From: Verrucomicrobiaceae bacterium
GTDB lineage: Bacteria > Verrucomicrobiota > Verrucomicrobiia > Verrucomicrobiales > DEV007
Direction of reading: 5' to 3'
DNA length: 51,553 bases
NCBI GenBank assembly: GCA_024229495.1
Contig: JAAESJ010000345.1
Coordinates: 1-51,553 of the forward strand
The notes under the pieces: model-generated
Seen by the model: the letters and a program-made list of their open reading frames with translations, nothing else
Databases searched by the model: none
Told to the model about the DNA's origin: nothing
Shown here: positions 32,888 through 41,526 of the stretch, in pieces
Layout: the number at the start of each line of letters is the position of its first letter
Position numbering within the stretch: position 1 is the first letter of the stretch
Made by a program: the position numbers and the translations under genes

Positions 32888-33814
32888 ATGGGAAAGGTGC
32901 TCGTTATTCGTGGAGGTGCGATCGGTGATTTTATCCTGACACTGCCGGCTATTTCCCTCTTGAGGAGTGGCCTTCAGGATGCGCGGATCGATATACTGGG
33001 CTACCGGCCGATTGTTGATTTGGCTGCTGAGGCAGGGTTGGCGGATTCGGTTCGTTCAATCGAACACGCAGCCCTTGCCGGATTCTTTGCGCCGGGGAGT
33101 GAACTTGACAGGCAATGGTGTGACTACTTCTCGGGGTTCGACCTTGTCGTGAGCTACCTGCATGACCCTAATGGTTATTTTCGGGGGAATCTTGCGCGTG
33201 CAGGTGTACCGGAGCTGCTTGAGGGGATTCCACGGGTTGATTGTTCAACCGGCGAACATGCGTCATGCCAATTGGCAGGCATTCTTGGGAATATTGCACT
33301 TTTCCTTGATGACCCATCGCCAAGTATTAATCTGCCGGACGGGGGAGATAACATTCCTGAAAATAGTATCGCCATTCACCCGGGCAGTGGCGGAGTTGCC
33401 AAGAACTGGCGACTTGAGGACTGGATTCGTCTGGGTGAAGCGATCGCTTTAGATAAAGGAGAGCCTAGGATATTGTTGATTACCGGGGAGGCAGAGGAGG
33501 AGAAACATGCTGAGTTGTCAGCAGCATGGTGCGATGCCGGTGTCATTTTCCAGCATGCGCATCACTGGCAATTGCCTCGCTTGGGGAGTGCGCTATCGAA
33601 ATGTCGTCTTTTTCTCGGCCATGACAGCGGGATTTCTCACTTGGCTGCAGCTGTTGGAACTCCATGCCTTTTGCTTTTTGGCCCTACCGACCCCGCCATT
33701 TGGGCGCCGGCTAACCCCGGGGTGGAGGTGTTGTGCAGTGAGAGCGGAAGGATGGGTGATATCCAATACCAGGATGTGTTAAAAAGGGTGTCAGAGCTTT
33801 TAAGTTGCTTGTAA
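32888..33814 (+). CDS. Glycosyltransferase family 9 (heptosyltransferase-like) protein
   Basis: A 308-residue GT-B enzyme. The N-terminal VLVIRGGAIGDFILTLPAI motif is typical of ADP-heptose:LPS transferases, and the C-terminal part has IAIHPGSGGVAKNW and FLGHDSGISHLAAAVGTPCLLLFGPTDP, the nucleotide-sugar binding block of GT9. The likely job is to add a sugar to lipopolysaccharide core or another envelope glycan at the inner face of the membrane. A gene for the acceptor pathway is not adjacent. It precedes adk with a 31-base gap on the same strand. Confidence 0.83.
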   Translation: MGKVLVIRGGAIGDFILTLPAISLLRSGLQDARIDILGYRPIVDLAAEAGLADSVRSIEHAALAGFFAPGSELDRQWCDYFSGFDLVVSYLHDPNGYFRGNLARAGVPELLEGIPRVDCSTGEHASCQLAGILGNIALFLDDPSPSINLPDGGDNIPENSIAIHPGSGGVAKNWRLEDWIRLGEAIALDKGEPRILLITGEAEEEKHAELSAAWCDAGVIFQHAHHWQLPRLGSALSKCRLFLGHDSGISHLAAAVGTPCLLLFGPTDPAIWAPANPGVEVLCSESGRMGDIQYQDVLKRVSELLSCL

Positions 33815-33845
33815 CTCACCATGAATTTGCTATTTAATCGTGAGT

Positions 33846-34466
33846 ATGTCTGAGCGGTTTTCCACATTTTTGTTTTTTGGTGCACCTGGCAGCGGTAAGG
33901 GGACACAGGGGCGTGTGCTTGGCCAGATACCGCGTTTTTATCACTGTGCTTGTGGGGAGGTTTTCCGCTCACTGGATACCCGCACAGACCTTGGTAAGGA
34001 ATTTGTTGAATATTCGAGTCGCGGGGAACTGGTGCCTGATGACATTACCGTGAAACTCTGGAAGGCAGCCATTGATGCCAAGGTTGATTCCCATGCGTTC
34101 AAGCCCGACATCGACTTTTTGGTGCTTGATGGCATACCTCGTAATATCGGGCAAGCCAAGCTGATGGATGAGCATTGCGACATTGTCCAGGTATTCCATC
34201 TCAGTTGCCCAGAGCGCGATGAATTAAGGCGGCGAATCCGTAAGCGGGCGTTGAAGGAAAACCGGCTTGATGATGCTTCAGATGAAGTGATTGAGAACCG
34301 GATGCGTCAGTATGAAGATGAAACCAAGCAGCTATTTGATTATTATTCACCGGAACTACTGACCAACATCAATGCGCAGCAGCCCCCCATTAAGGTGTTG
34401 CAGGACATTATTTACAGAGTTACTTCGTTGCGAGTCTGGCAGGAAACAGCAAATGAGGTGTATTAA
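33846..34466 (+). CDS. adk: Adenylate kinase, short-LID type
   Basis: A 206-residue nucleoside monophosphate kinase. The P-loop FFGAPGSGKGTQ is at about 10-21. The NMP-binding part (GEVFRSL, VPDDITVKLW) is followed by FLVLDGIPRN. The LID region is short (RIRKRALKENRLDD), as in eukaryotic AK1 and UMP/CMP kinases, and lacks the zinc or extended lid of many bacterial enzymes. AMP is the expected acceptor, but UMP/CMP kinase activity cannot be excluded. A GTG at 33840 would add two residues. No separate adk is visible in the window. Confidence 0.8.
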   Translation: MSERFSTFLFFGAPGSGKGTQGRVLGQIPRFYHCACGEVFRSLDTRTDLGKEFVEYSSRGELVPDDITVKLWKAAIDAKVDSHAFKPDIDFLVLDGIPRNIGQAKLMDEHCDIVQVFHLSCPERDELRRRIRKRALKENRLDDASDEVIENRMRQYEDETKQLFDYYSPELLTNINAQQPPIKVLQDIIYRVTSLRVWQETANEVY

Positions 34467-34502
34467 CTGCCGGATTGGAATCATGATACAGGTTGCAGTG
34501 GC

Positions 34503-35447
34503 GTGAAGGTTGTTTTTTTCGGGACAGGCGATATTGGCTTACCCAGCCTTGAGGCTCTCATCGCCTCCCGCGAGCATGAATTACTTAGTGTTTTCACCCA
34601 GCCGGATAAACCATTTGGACGATCAGGAAATCTGAAGGCATCCGGACCAAAGAGGATTGCGCAAGAAAACGGAATTAAAGTGCATCAACCTGAAAGCATG
34701 CGCGCAATGGACAGCGTGGAACTGCTTCGTGGTTATGATCCTGATGTTGTCGTCGTCGTGGCCTACGGGCAGATTCTGTCCAAACAGGTGCTGGAGATAC
34801 CTTCTGGTTTCTGCCTGAACCTGCACGCATCACTTTTACCGGCACATCGCGGAGCTTCGCCCATACAGGCAGCCATCCTTGCGGGTGAAAGGGAAAGTGG
34901 CATGACAGTAATGTATATGGACGAGGGTCTTGACACAGGAGATATCCTGCTAGCGCATAAAATTGACCTTGTCCCTGAGGAAACCGGCGGTTCATTACAT
35001 GACCGTCTGGCTGAGGTTGGTCCGCTTGCCTTGATGGAGGCATTGGAGCTGCTTAGGGATGGCAAGGCGCCGCGTGTCGTGCAGGATCACAATACGGCAA
35101 GCCATACGGGAAAATTGAAGCGCGGGGATGGAGCCATTGACTGGACATTAAGTGCAGCTAGTCTCTATCGCCTGATACATGCCTTTGATCCCTGGCCGGG
35201 AAGCTTCACCGCGTTAAGTGACGGCACGGCAATAAAGGTTTTCCCCCGGGTTGAGGTTTTGGGCGCACCAGATCCTGACCCGGGTAAAGTCATTGAGGCC
35301 AGCAGGGATGGTATTATTGTTGGCTGTGGAGAGGATGCACTGCGGATACTGGAGGTTCAGCCGGCGGGCAGCCGGAGGATGCCGGTTATTGATTTTCTTG
35401 CAGGCCGGAATTTGCGGGTGGGGGATTGCTTAGCCGGAGATAGCTAA
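34503..35447 (+). CDS. fmt: Methionyl-tRNA formyltransferase
   Basis: A 314-residue enzyme that formylates Met-tRNA(fMet) with 10-formyltetrahydrofolate. It starts at GTG 34503. The N-terminal formyltransferase domain carries Asn106 and His108 (CLNLHASLLPAHRGASPIQ) and Asp144 (MDEGLDTGDILL), the catalytic triad of the family. The C-terminal beta-barrel is at about 200-310 (KLKRGDGAIDW and following). Length is normal. The companion def (peptide deformylase) is not adjacent. pyrH follows 62 bases later on the same strand. Confidence 0.94.
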   Translation: MKVVFFGTGDIGLPSLEALIASREHELLSVFTQPDKPFGRSGNLKASGPKRIAQENGIKVHQPESMRAMDSVELLRGYDPDVVVVVAYGQILSKQVLEIPSGFCLNLHASLLPAHRGASPIQAAILAGERESGMTVMYMDEGLDTGDILLAHKIDLVPEETGGSLHDRLAEVGPLALMEALELLRDGKAPRVVQDHNTASHTGKLKRGDGAIDWTLSAASLYRLIHAFDPWPGSFTALSDGTAIKVFPRVEVLGAPDPDPGKVIEASRDGIIVGCGEDALRILEVQPAGSRRMPVIDFLAGRNLRVGDCLAGDS

Positions 35448-35509
35448 GGAAATAGCTTTTCAAGCTGCCTGGTTTGTTGTTCTCTTGGAAATTCTTTTGC
35501 CACAAAAAC

Positions 35510-36253
35510 ATGTCCGATCCCATCCTCCGGAGAAATTTCAAACGCGTTGTCCTTAAACTAAGCGGTGAAGCATTGCGTGAACCTGGCAGCCATGACAACA
35601 TCTCTCCCGAGATCGTTGAAACCATGGCGGAGCAGGTCAAGCTTGCTCATCAGGCCGGTATTGAGATTGGAGTGGTCGTTGGTGGTGGGAATTTCTGGCG
35701 CGGCATCAGTGCCAGCAACAGGGGCATGGAGCGCGCAACAGCCGACTACATGGGAATGCTGGCCACAGTGATGAATTCCCTGGCCCTGCAGAGTATGCTC
35801 GAGGACATGGGGGTGCCGACCAGGGTCCAGACGGCCATAGATATGAAGAATGTTGCTGAACCCTTCATTCGCAGGGTGGCAACGCGTCATCTGGAGCGTG
35901 GAAGGGTAGTGATATTCGGTGCAGGAACCGGCAACCCGTTTTTCTCTACCGATACCACGGCAGCCCTTCGGGCAAGTGAGATTGGTGCCGATGTCGTGCT
36001 TAAAGGAACCAAGGTGGACGGAGTTTACGATGCTGACCCTGCAGAGAATGCTGATGCCAAGCGTTATGAAAGCGTCACGTTCCAGGAATGTCTGCAAAAG
36101 CGTCTCCGGGTCCTGGATTCCACAGCCTTTAGCTTGTGCATGGACAACTCCAAGCCGATCATTGTTTTCGACATGACGGTGAAGGATAATATTCGCAAGG
36201 CGCTGATTGGCGAACCGGTTGGCACCCTGGTAACCGCCGAGGAAGATGAGTAG
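35510..36253 (+). CDS. pyrH: UMP kinase
   Basis: A 247-residue amino-acid-kinase-fold enzyme that makes UDP from UMP. Conserved blocks are [60 protein letters not shown] and [14 protein letters not shown]. The frame opens upstream, but the family N-terminus ([16 protein letters not shown]) marks ATG 35510. The pyrH-frr order is one of the most conserved gene pairs in bacteria; tsf and rpsB are not alongside here. Confidence 0.96.
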   Translation: MSDPILRRNFKRVVLKLSGEALREPGSHDNISPEIVETMAEQVKLAHQAGIEIGVVVGGGNFWRGISASNRGMERATADYMGMLATVMNSLALQSMLEDMGVPTRVQTAIDMKNVAEPFIRRVATRHLERGRVVIFGAGTGNPFFSTDTTAALRASEIGADVVLKGTKVDGVYDADPAENADAKRYESVTFQECLQKRLRVLDSTAFSLCMDNSKPIIVFDMTVKDNIRKALIGEPVGTLVTAEEDE

Positions 36254-36296
36254 CGTGTCCTTTACAGGTAATTAGAACCCCGAAGCATCAAGATTA

Positions 36297-36863
36297 ATGG
36301 ATAAAGAATCACTGAACGCTGAAACCAAGGAGGCCATGAGAAAGGCCGTCGAATACACTTTACACGAATTTTCCAGCGTACGGACCGGGAAGGCATCGCC
36401 GGCACTGGTGGAGAATATCGATGTTCAGGTGCAATCATACGGTTCAACGATGAAACTCAAGCAGCTTGCGGTCATTTCTTCACCGGAACCCCGTTTACTG
36501 ATGATATCTCCCTTTGACCCCTCAACCGTTCAGGATATAGAGCGAGGAATCAAGGAATCCAAGCTTGGCATCAACCCGGCAGTTGATGGCAAGATGATAC
36601 GGTTGCCGATCCCTGAGCTTTCCGAGGAACGTCGCAAGGATCTGGTTAAGTTGGTAAGGCAAATGGCGGAGGAGGGGCGTGTGCGTGTGCGGTCTTCACG
36701 CAAGCAGGGGATGGATGGCGTGAAGTCGCTAAAGTCTGACGGTTCGATTACAGAAGATCAGCAGAGGGACCTGGAAGCCGAAGTCCAGGAGTTGACTGAC
36801 CAGTTCGTCAAAGAGATTGACGAGCACGTCGGCAACAAGGAAAAGGAGATAATGACTGTATAG
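36297..36863 (+). CDS. frr: Ribosome recycling factor
   Basis: A 188-residue protein of the usual length that splits the post-termination ribosome with EF-G. It has the three-helix bundle and beta domain of RRF. Conserved stretches are FSSVRTGKASPALVENI, SPFDPSTVQDIERGIKESKLGINP and RLPIPELSEERRKDLVKLV. The gene lies 43 bases after pyrH. A possible stem (TTATTTCCC / GGAAAATAA, with one mismatch) at about 36864-36890 follows the stop but lacks a T-tract. Confidence 0.97.
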   Translation: MDKESLNAETKEAMRKAVEYTLHEFSSVRTGKASPALVENIDVQVQSYGSTMKLKQLAVISSPEPRLLMISPFDPSTVQDIERGIKESKLGINPAVDGKMIRLPIPELSEERRKDLVKLVRQMAEEGRVRVRSSRKQGMDGVKSLKSDGSITEDQQRDLEAEVQELTDQFVKEIDEHVGNKEKEIMTV

Positions 36864-37021
36864 TTATTTCCCTTAACAGAGGAAAATAAAAGACAATTGC
36901 CGCTGCAATGCAGCATGCTATCTCATTAGCTGATCCTGGGATTATCGCCGTAGACCTTTCCGGGATTAGAAGATACAGTTCGAGCGGTGTTCTTTAAACC
37001 GCAGAAAAATATCAGCGTCAA

Positions 37022-37222
37022 TCAGCGCGATTGCGGCAGATTGCCGAATCGGGCATTTGTTTCCCAAGCCTCATGGCGTGCCTGAGGCAGGTTGCTTAGG
37101 CCGCTGTCTAGGCCGGAGCCGTCATAGTTGCCTACTTGAGTTGCCTCACAGCCGGTGAATGCCACTGCAAATATTGCGATCATGCCCAATGGCACAACGA
37201 TGCGGAAGAGTTTGCGTATCAT
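37022..37222 (-). CDS. Small predicted lipoprotein
   Basis: A 66-residue protein with a lipoprotein leader. The n-region is MIRKLFR, followed by hydrophobic residues 8-23 and a lipobox-like AFTG|C with the lipidated Cys at residue 25. The mature part is only about 42 residues and contains two near-copies of a short motif, NLPQAR and NLPQSR, 16 residues apart. No family recognised. It lies 55 bases downstream of the second coiled-coil gene on the same strand and may belong to that envelope group. Too short for certainty, but the leader argues that it is real. Confidence 0.6.
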   Translation of the reverse strand: MIRKLFRIVVPLGMIAIFAVAFTGCEATQVGNYDGSGLDSGLSNLPQARHEAWETNARFGNLPQSR

Positions 37223-37277
37223 TTTCGCTTCGTAACTGTTTCGGCGCGTGATCTGATAAAGTAAGGAGAAAATAAAC

Positions 37278-38069
37278 TTACTCGCCCAGATTCTTGAAGA
37301 TCACAGAGTCACCCTGAACGACGTCACCGCTGATGTCTTTCTGATTAATATCGGCTACGGTCAATCCTGGCTGAATCGAAACGATTTTAAGTGTCGCAAT
37401 ACGACGCTCACCACGTTTGACGATCAATACGGCATCATTCTCTACCCCTTGATCCTTACCAATGTTTATCACAACAAATCCCCAGCCCTCGTTCACTGCT
37501 GTGACAGAACCCACCAGGGCATTGCGGGTAATGCTGGCCAGACGATCTGCCTGTACTTGCGTGGCCTTTTCAATGCGGGTTTGGTTTGCTGCCACTTTCT
37601 TACTGACAATATCAATCTCGGCCAGCTTAGCAGACAGTTCCTGCTTGGCATCATCGAGATCACTCTCAAATTGTTTCAGCTTCTCTGCGACATTTTCCAG
37701 GGTAGCACCTGGGAACTGAGCCTGAATCGTTTCGACTGCCTTTTCGGCTTCGGCAATTTCCTCGTCGATTGGCTTCATCTTGGTGTTCAGACTGCCGATT
37801 TCCGAATTGAGCTTTGTGATATCAAGGTTTGCCTGTTCCAAGTCAGCCGAATGTTGAGCGAGCTCCCCCTCGGTTTTCATCTGCAATTCAAAGGCAGTCA
37901 CCAGCTTGGGATCCAGTGTCTCTTCAAAGTTTACCAGTAGGCTGTCAATCTCCTGATTTATACGTAGGCGCTCTTTGCGGTCGGCAATATAGCCTTCTCG
38001 ATTTTTATAGCTCAGCACGGTGGAGGCAAGTAGTGCGGCCATGGTGATGATAAGAAAGATTTTTATCAT
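37278..38069 (-). CDS. Membrane-anchored coiled-coil protein (paralogue 2)
   Basis: A 263-residue protein with an N-terminal hydrophobic anchor (about residues 3-20), a long heptad-rich coiled coil at about 30-180 and a C-terminal beta domain of about 80 residues (EGWGFVVINIGKDQGVENDAVLIVKRG...). The same C-terminal domain ends the gene just upstream, so the two are tandem paralogues. The domain resembles the small beta-barrels in MreC-like and other PVC envelope proteins, but I cannot name a family. It is expected to sit in the periplasm, anchored to the inner membrane. Confidence 0.75.
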   Translation of the reverse strand: MIKIFLIITMAALLASTVLSYKNREGYIADRKERLRINQEIDSLLVNFEETLDPKLVTAFELQMKTEGELAQHSADLEQANLDITKLNSEIGSLNTKMKPIDEEIAEAEKAVETIQAQFPGATLENVAEKLKQFESDLDDAKQELSAKLAEIDIVSKKVAANQTRIEKATQVQADRLASITRNALVGSVTAVNEGWGFVVINIGKDQGVENDAVLIVKRGERRIATLKIVSIQPGLTVADINQKDISGDVVQGDSVIFKNLGE

Positions 38070-38115
38070 GATTTTATGGGTAAATGTTTACGGAGAGGGT
38101 TCCTTATAACTGCTG

Positions 38116-39039
38116 TTAGTTGCCAAGTCCGAAAGGATCATCATCATCGGGTGCGGCTGGTGCCGGATCCGGTGCGAAAGGATCATCGCCGGCAGCAGGT
38201 TTCTTTGCCGGTGCAGCCGGTGCAGCCGGTGCAGCGGCAGCGGCAGCGGCAGCGGCTCGTTTTTCTGGATCCCACTTGGTGGTTACATTAATGGCAACCT
38301 TATCACCGGCGCCAATAGAGCTGCCTTCGTTGACTGCGATAATATCGCAAACGCTGAAATTCGGTTCAAGGTTGGTGATTCGCAGAGTTCCGACGATGTC
38401 ATCCTCGCGCTTTACATCAAGCTTAGTGCGGGCATTGACGCCCTGATTTGCTCCGGCGTTTATGATCACAAATCCCCAGTCTCCGTAGGTGGCGGCAACG
38501 CTGGCCTGAATGGTCACCATTTCACCGGCGCGCTGCATGGACACTTTCTCTCGGAATGCAGCAATAGTTTGTTCTGTTTCCACGCGGGTGGCGACGATCT
38601 TCTTGAAGTTTTCTTTGGCGATCAGAATCTCCTGCTGGACAGTTGCCATCTCGGCCTGAAGATTTTCACTCTTCTCAACGAGATCCTTGATTTCTCCAAT
38701 CTCGGCGACGTCTTTCCTTAGCTTGTCCAGTTTAACCTCTTTCTGGGCAATCAGGTCCTCAAGTTGCTTTTTGTCGACTTCCAGTTGGGCCTCCTTGGCC
38801 TGAGCAGCCAGACTCTTTTTCTCTTCCTCATCTCTTTCGCCGGTGACCGTTTCGATGTCCTTTTCTGTGTCCTGCTGGCGTTTCACCATCTCGGCGGTAT
38901 GTGCCTGCATGGAAGTGAGGTTGTCCTTAGCGCGTTGAAGCAACACTACTTCCCGTGCAATGTCTTGCTGGTTTAAGTAACGGAAAATTGAGGCGGCAAT
39001 CGCGAACAGGGTAACAAGGATGGTCAGTGACTTCCACAT
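38116..39039 (-). CDS. Membrane-anchored coiled-coil protein (paralogue 1)
   Basis: A 307-residue protein. It has an N-terminal membrane anchor (about residues 4-20), a coiled coil at about 30-175, and the shared beta domain beginning YGDWGFVIINAGANQGVNARTKLDVKRED. The C-terminal tail (from about 258) is low in complexity: a run of Ala broken by Pro, then an acidic DPFAPDPAP / DDDDPFG end. In DNA the Ala run comes from GGCAGC and GGTGCAGCC repeats near 38211-38258, which may be length-variable. It lies 46 bases upstream of its paralogue. Function unknown. Confidence 0.75.
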   Translation of the reverse strand: MWKSLTILVTLFAIAASIFRYLNQQDIAREVVLLQRAKDNLTSMQAHTAEMVKRQQDTEKDIETVTGERDEEEKKSLAAQAKEAQLEVDKKQLEDLIAQKEVKLDKLRKDVAEIGEIKDLVEKSENLQAEMATVQQEILIAKENFKKIVATRVETEQTIAAFREKVSMQRAGEMVTIQASVAATYGDWGFVIINAGANQGVNARTKLDVKREDDIVGTLRITNLEPNFSVCDIIAVNEGSSIGAGDKVAINVTTKWDPEKRAAAAAAAAAPAAPAAPAKKPAAGDDPFAPDPAPAAPDDDDPFGLGN

Positions 39040-39145
39040 GGTGTTAGGACGGGTCTGGGATGGGAGAGGGGTGAGAGGTTGATTGGTCTGAATCTATTAA
39101 ACCATCAATTATTAAGGATATTAACGGGAAAAAACAACCCTAAAG

Positions 39146-39166
39146 ACCCTCAGAGAGGGTGTTTTT
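39146..39166. terminator. Candidate terminator hairpin
   Basis: ACCCTC-AGA-GAGGGT forms a 6-bp stem with a GTTTTT run directly after it on the plus strand. On the minus strand a T6 run occurs only 11-16 bases later. All nearby genes are on the minus strand, between the BI-1 gene and the coiled-coil gene, so it may only attenuate. Sequence support is moderate. Confidence 0.4.
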
Positions 39167-39205
39167 CGCTGTTAAATCCGGCCTTTGGCGGGATTCCGGC
39201 TTGTT

Positions 39206-39919
39206 TCAGTCCCTTCCGGACAGTGCGATGAGGATTTGCAGGATATACCAGAAAAGCAGCGCGATACCCGCAAAAAGGGACAATGCGGCGGCCACATGCT
39301 TACCCGGGGGGTAGTGGTGGATGATATTTGAGGTGCTGTGGAGGACGGAAACTGAGGCAAAAATGGCCATGGCTCCTGAGAAGATGAGACCGAGGTCGAA
39401 ACCAAAGATGATGCTGGCAACGATGATACCCATTGCCACAAAGCCACCGATTGTAAGGATGCCACCAAGAAAGGAGAAATCCTTGTTGGTGACAAAGGCT
39501 GTCATTGTGATCCCGGCGACCATCACCGCCGTGATGAGTCCCGCCTTGGCGATTAATTCACTGCCTGCAGGCACGTAAGTGAGCGCAATGTAAATGAGTG
39601 GCAGGAATATGAATGCCTCGGCGACGGTGAAAAGTGCGAGCCCTGCATATTGCATTGCCTTTGAGGAATCCGACATTGCCCACTTGTTGGCAATGTAGGA
39701 AACGGCCATGAAAGCGCCGAGAACCAGCAACCACCCCATGCCACCGGTCATCTTGAGGATCATGGACTCAATGCCCGGCAACTGCAGTAGCATGGACTCA
39801 ACGAGAATGAATATTGCGATTGCTCCCGCGAGATGGAAATAGGTTTGCTTAATGAACTGTGCCCGCACCGAGGGCTCCGCTCCGGCAACGACATAAGGGT
39901 TTGCGTATCCAGTGGTCAT
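39206..39919 (-). CDS. Bax inhibitor-1/YccA family membrane protein
   Basis: A 237-residue integral membrane protein with seven predicted transmembrane segments, from about residues 33 to 232. The BI-1/TMBIM pattern is seen in AMQYAGLALFTVAEAFIFLPLIYIA, GITMTAFVTNKDFSFLGG and the C-terminal WYILQILIALSGRD. The frame is open further upstream, but the family N-terminus starts at MTTGYANPY (ATG 39919). Members are pH-dependent calcium leak channels or protease (FtsH) interactors. It follows the subtilase gene by 138 bases on the same strand. Confidence 0.88.
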   Translation of the reverse strand: MTTGYANPYVVAGAEPSVRAQFIKQTYFHLAGAIAIFILVESMLLQLPGIESMILKMTGGMGWLLVLGAFMAVSYIANKWAMSDSSKAMQYAGLALFTVAEAFIFLPLIYIALTYVPAGSELIAKAGLITAVMVAGITMTAFVTNKDFSFLGGILTIGGFVAMGIIVASIIFGFDLGLIFSGAMAIFASVSVLHSTSNIIHHYPPGKHVAAALSLFAGIALLFWYILQILIALSGRD

Positions 39920-40057
39920 GGTTGGCTTTAGCTTGAGATTAACGGGTTTCAGGGTGTTTGTTATTGCCCGGGGGGTTCCGTGCGATTGACCCTGATGAAT
40001 CGCCAAGACAAGATAAGGGCGAAAAAGCCGGCTGGCAAGCCTTGGCTGAACAGGCCT

Positions 40058-40849
40058 TTAAAGGGAAGCAGTGTTTTCCTGCCAAGGCGTGGCAACTGCA
40101 CGCAGGGCGGATTTTGCCAACAGGGGTGGCAGTCCGGGATGCCCGGACAAGAGCCGGGCGAGCAGGCCACTGACTCTGGGCGCTGAAAAGCTGCTGCCAA
40201 TGACACTGCGTGTGCCGCCAGCAAGCCATGCGGCATGCGTTTCTTCGCCAAGAGCACCAAATTCAACGAGGTCACCGGATTGGAAAAAGAGTTGTTCAGC
40301 GCTGCCACTGGAGCGGGTTACGCTGAGTACGGAGGGGAAGTGGGCCGGCCACTCGGCTATGGAATAGTCCTGATTATTGCAGGCGGCTACAACATGCACA
40401 CCGTTTGTGTAGGCTTCGTCAATCCATGACTTGAAACCCATCACGAATTCTGTCTTTCCGGGACAGCCAAAGGAGCAGTTAAGGATGTCATAGCCGCGGT
40501 CGATTGCCAGTCGTGCACCTGCCCTTATTACCGAAGCACGAGATTCCTTGAAGGCACCAAGTACCCGGAAATTACCGATTTGTGCTTCTGGGGCAATGTC
40601 GTGCAGGATACCGGCTACCGCGGTGCCGTGACCGAACACATCATCGCCCTCTCCTTCGTGCACGGAGATAATGCCTCCTTCAGATTTCACGCTGAGGTTG
40701 TCACTCAAATTGATGCCGTTGAGTTTGGGGTGCGTGCTGTCGATGCCGGAATCGAGTACGGCAATGCGCACCCCGCGCCCAGTCCCGGTGGCAAGGGCAG
40801 ACCGTGTCTCGGTGGGGCTGATCCACACGGAAGAGTTGCAATCAGCCAT
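40058..40849 (-). CDS. Cytosolic subtilisin-like (S8) serine protease
   Basis: A 263-residue compact subtilase. The catalytic triad is Asp33 (VLDSGID), His74 (FGHGTAVAG) and Ser220 (GSSFSAP); the oxyanion-hole Asn is Asn158 (AACNNQ). There is no signal peptide and no propeptide, so it probably acts inside the cell. The start is the ATG at 40849; the open frame continues 57 codons upstream, but those residues are a shadow of the GAF gene. It overlaps the GAF gene stop (ATGGCTGA), so translation is coupled. Together with the sigma factor and small peptide upstream it forms a four-gene cassette. The GAF protein is a plausible partner and the 71-residue peptide a plausible substrate, but neither has been shown. 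Confidence 0.83.
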   Translation of the reverse strand: MADCNSSVWISPTETRSALATGTGRGVRIAVLDSGIDSTHPKLNGINLSDNLSVKSEGGIISVHEGEGDDVFGHGTAVAGILHDIAPEAQIGNFRVLGAFKESRASVIRAGARLAIDRGYDILNCSFGCPGKTEFVMGFKSWIDEAYTNGVHVVAACNNQDYSIAEWPAHFPSVLSVTRSSGSAEQLFFQSGDLVEFGALGEETHAAWLAGGTRSVIGSSFSAPRVSGLLARLLSGHPGLPPLLAKSALRAVATPWQENTASL

Positions 40850-41441
40850 CCTGCCAGCCAAGGATTTGTTCCATGAGGGTGAGGTCGAGAAGGTGCGCAA
40901 TCGTCGCGGATGCGAGTTCGAGATCACCGAGGTCTGATCCGGAGAATGTCTTCTCCTCTTCTTTGCTCCCATGTAAGCCGAGATGGACACAGGAGATGAT
41001 ACCCCGCAGGCTGTTGGCAAAGGTCAGGGGAATGGCGATCATTGCCTCGGTGCGAACACCGAGTTGCCTGTCGAGCAGGGGACTGTGTCCCGGGTTCTTG
41101 TGGATTGCATTTTCACAGAAGGGCTGCCCGGTGGCGAACACCATGCTGATTAGACCCTGGTCGGTTGGCAGTTTGAACTTGCCGTTGAGGAAATTATCGG
41201 CGTGCTCGCCGCAGCCGAAAACCGGAACCAGATGATCTCCTGTGTTGTCGGCAAGCCATATCGCGCCGTGGTCCGCGCCAATTTTGCGGAAGGCTCCCAG
41301 CAGGGTGTTTTTTGCCAGTGGGGGGAGTATCCGGGTGAAACTCCCGGCATCGAGTTGATCACCGATGCTGGAGAGCTCATTGCGCAGGTGCTGCGATATA
41401 TCAGCGAACTTGGAGTTTGGCGATATGCCGAGGCTAGCCAT
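40842..41441 (-). CDS. GAF-domain protein
   Basis: A 199-residue soluble protein. A helical N-terminus (about 1-45) leads into one GAF domain at about 48-190: GAIWLADNTGDHLVPVFGCGE, DQGLISMVFATGQPFCENAI, TEAMIAIPLTFANSLRGIISCVHL. No kinase, cyclase or HTH output domain is attached, so it probably works through its translationally coupled neighbour, the subtilase. GAF domains bind small molecules, chromophores or cyclic nucleotides; the ligand is unknown. It lies 85 bases after the small peptide gene. Confidence 0.85.
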   Translation of the reverse strand: MASLGISPNSKFADISQHLRNELSSIGDQLDAGSFTRILPPLAKNTLLGAFRKIGADHGAIWLADNTGDHLVPVFGCGEHADNFLNGKFKLPTDQGLISMVFATGQPFCENAIHKNPGHSPLLDRQLGVRTEAMIAIPLTFANSLRGIISCVHLGLHGSKEEEKTFSGSDLGDLELASATIAHLLDLTLMEQILGWQDG

Positions 41442-41526
41442 GTTACGTTAACTGTAATGGCCGGCAGGATTGATTGCCTGCTTTTTGTTCAAGGGGAAGC
41501 CCGGGTTTGTGGAACCGCATGTTTTT

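Noticed and set aside
38211..38258. GGCAGC / GGTGCAGCC microsatellite-like repeats
   Set aside because: It is in-frame coding sequence for an Ala/Pro-rich tail, not an independent repeat element or CRISPR; kept only as a note under that gene.
40850..41020. 57-codon upstream extension of the subtilase
   Set aside because: It overlaps the GAF gene in another frame and has no subtilase or signal-peptide character.
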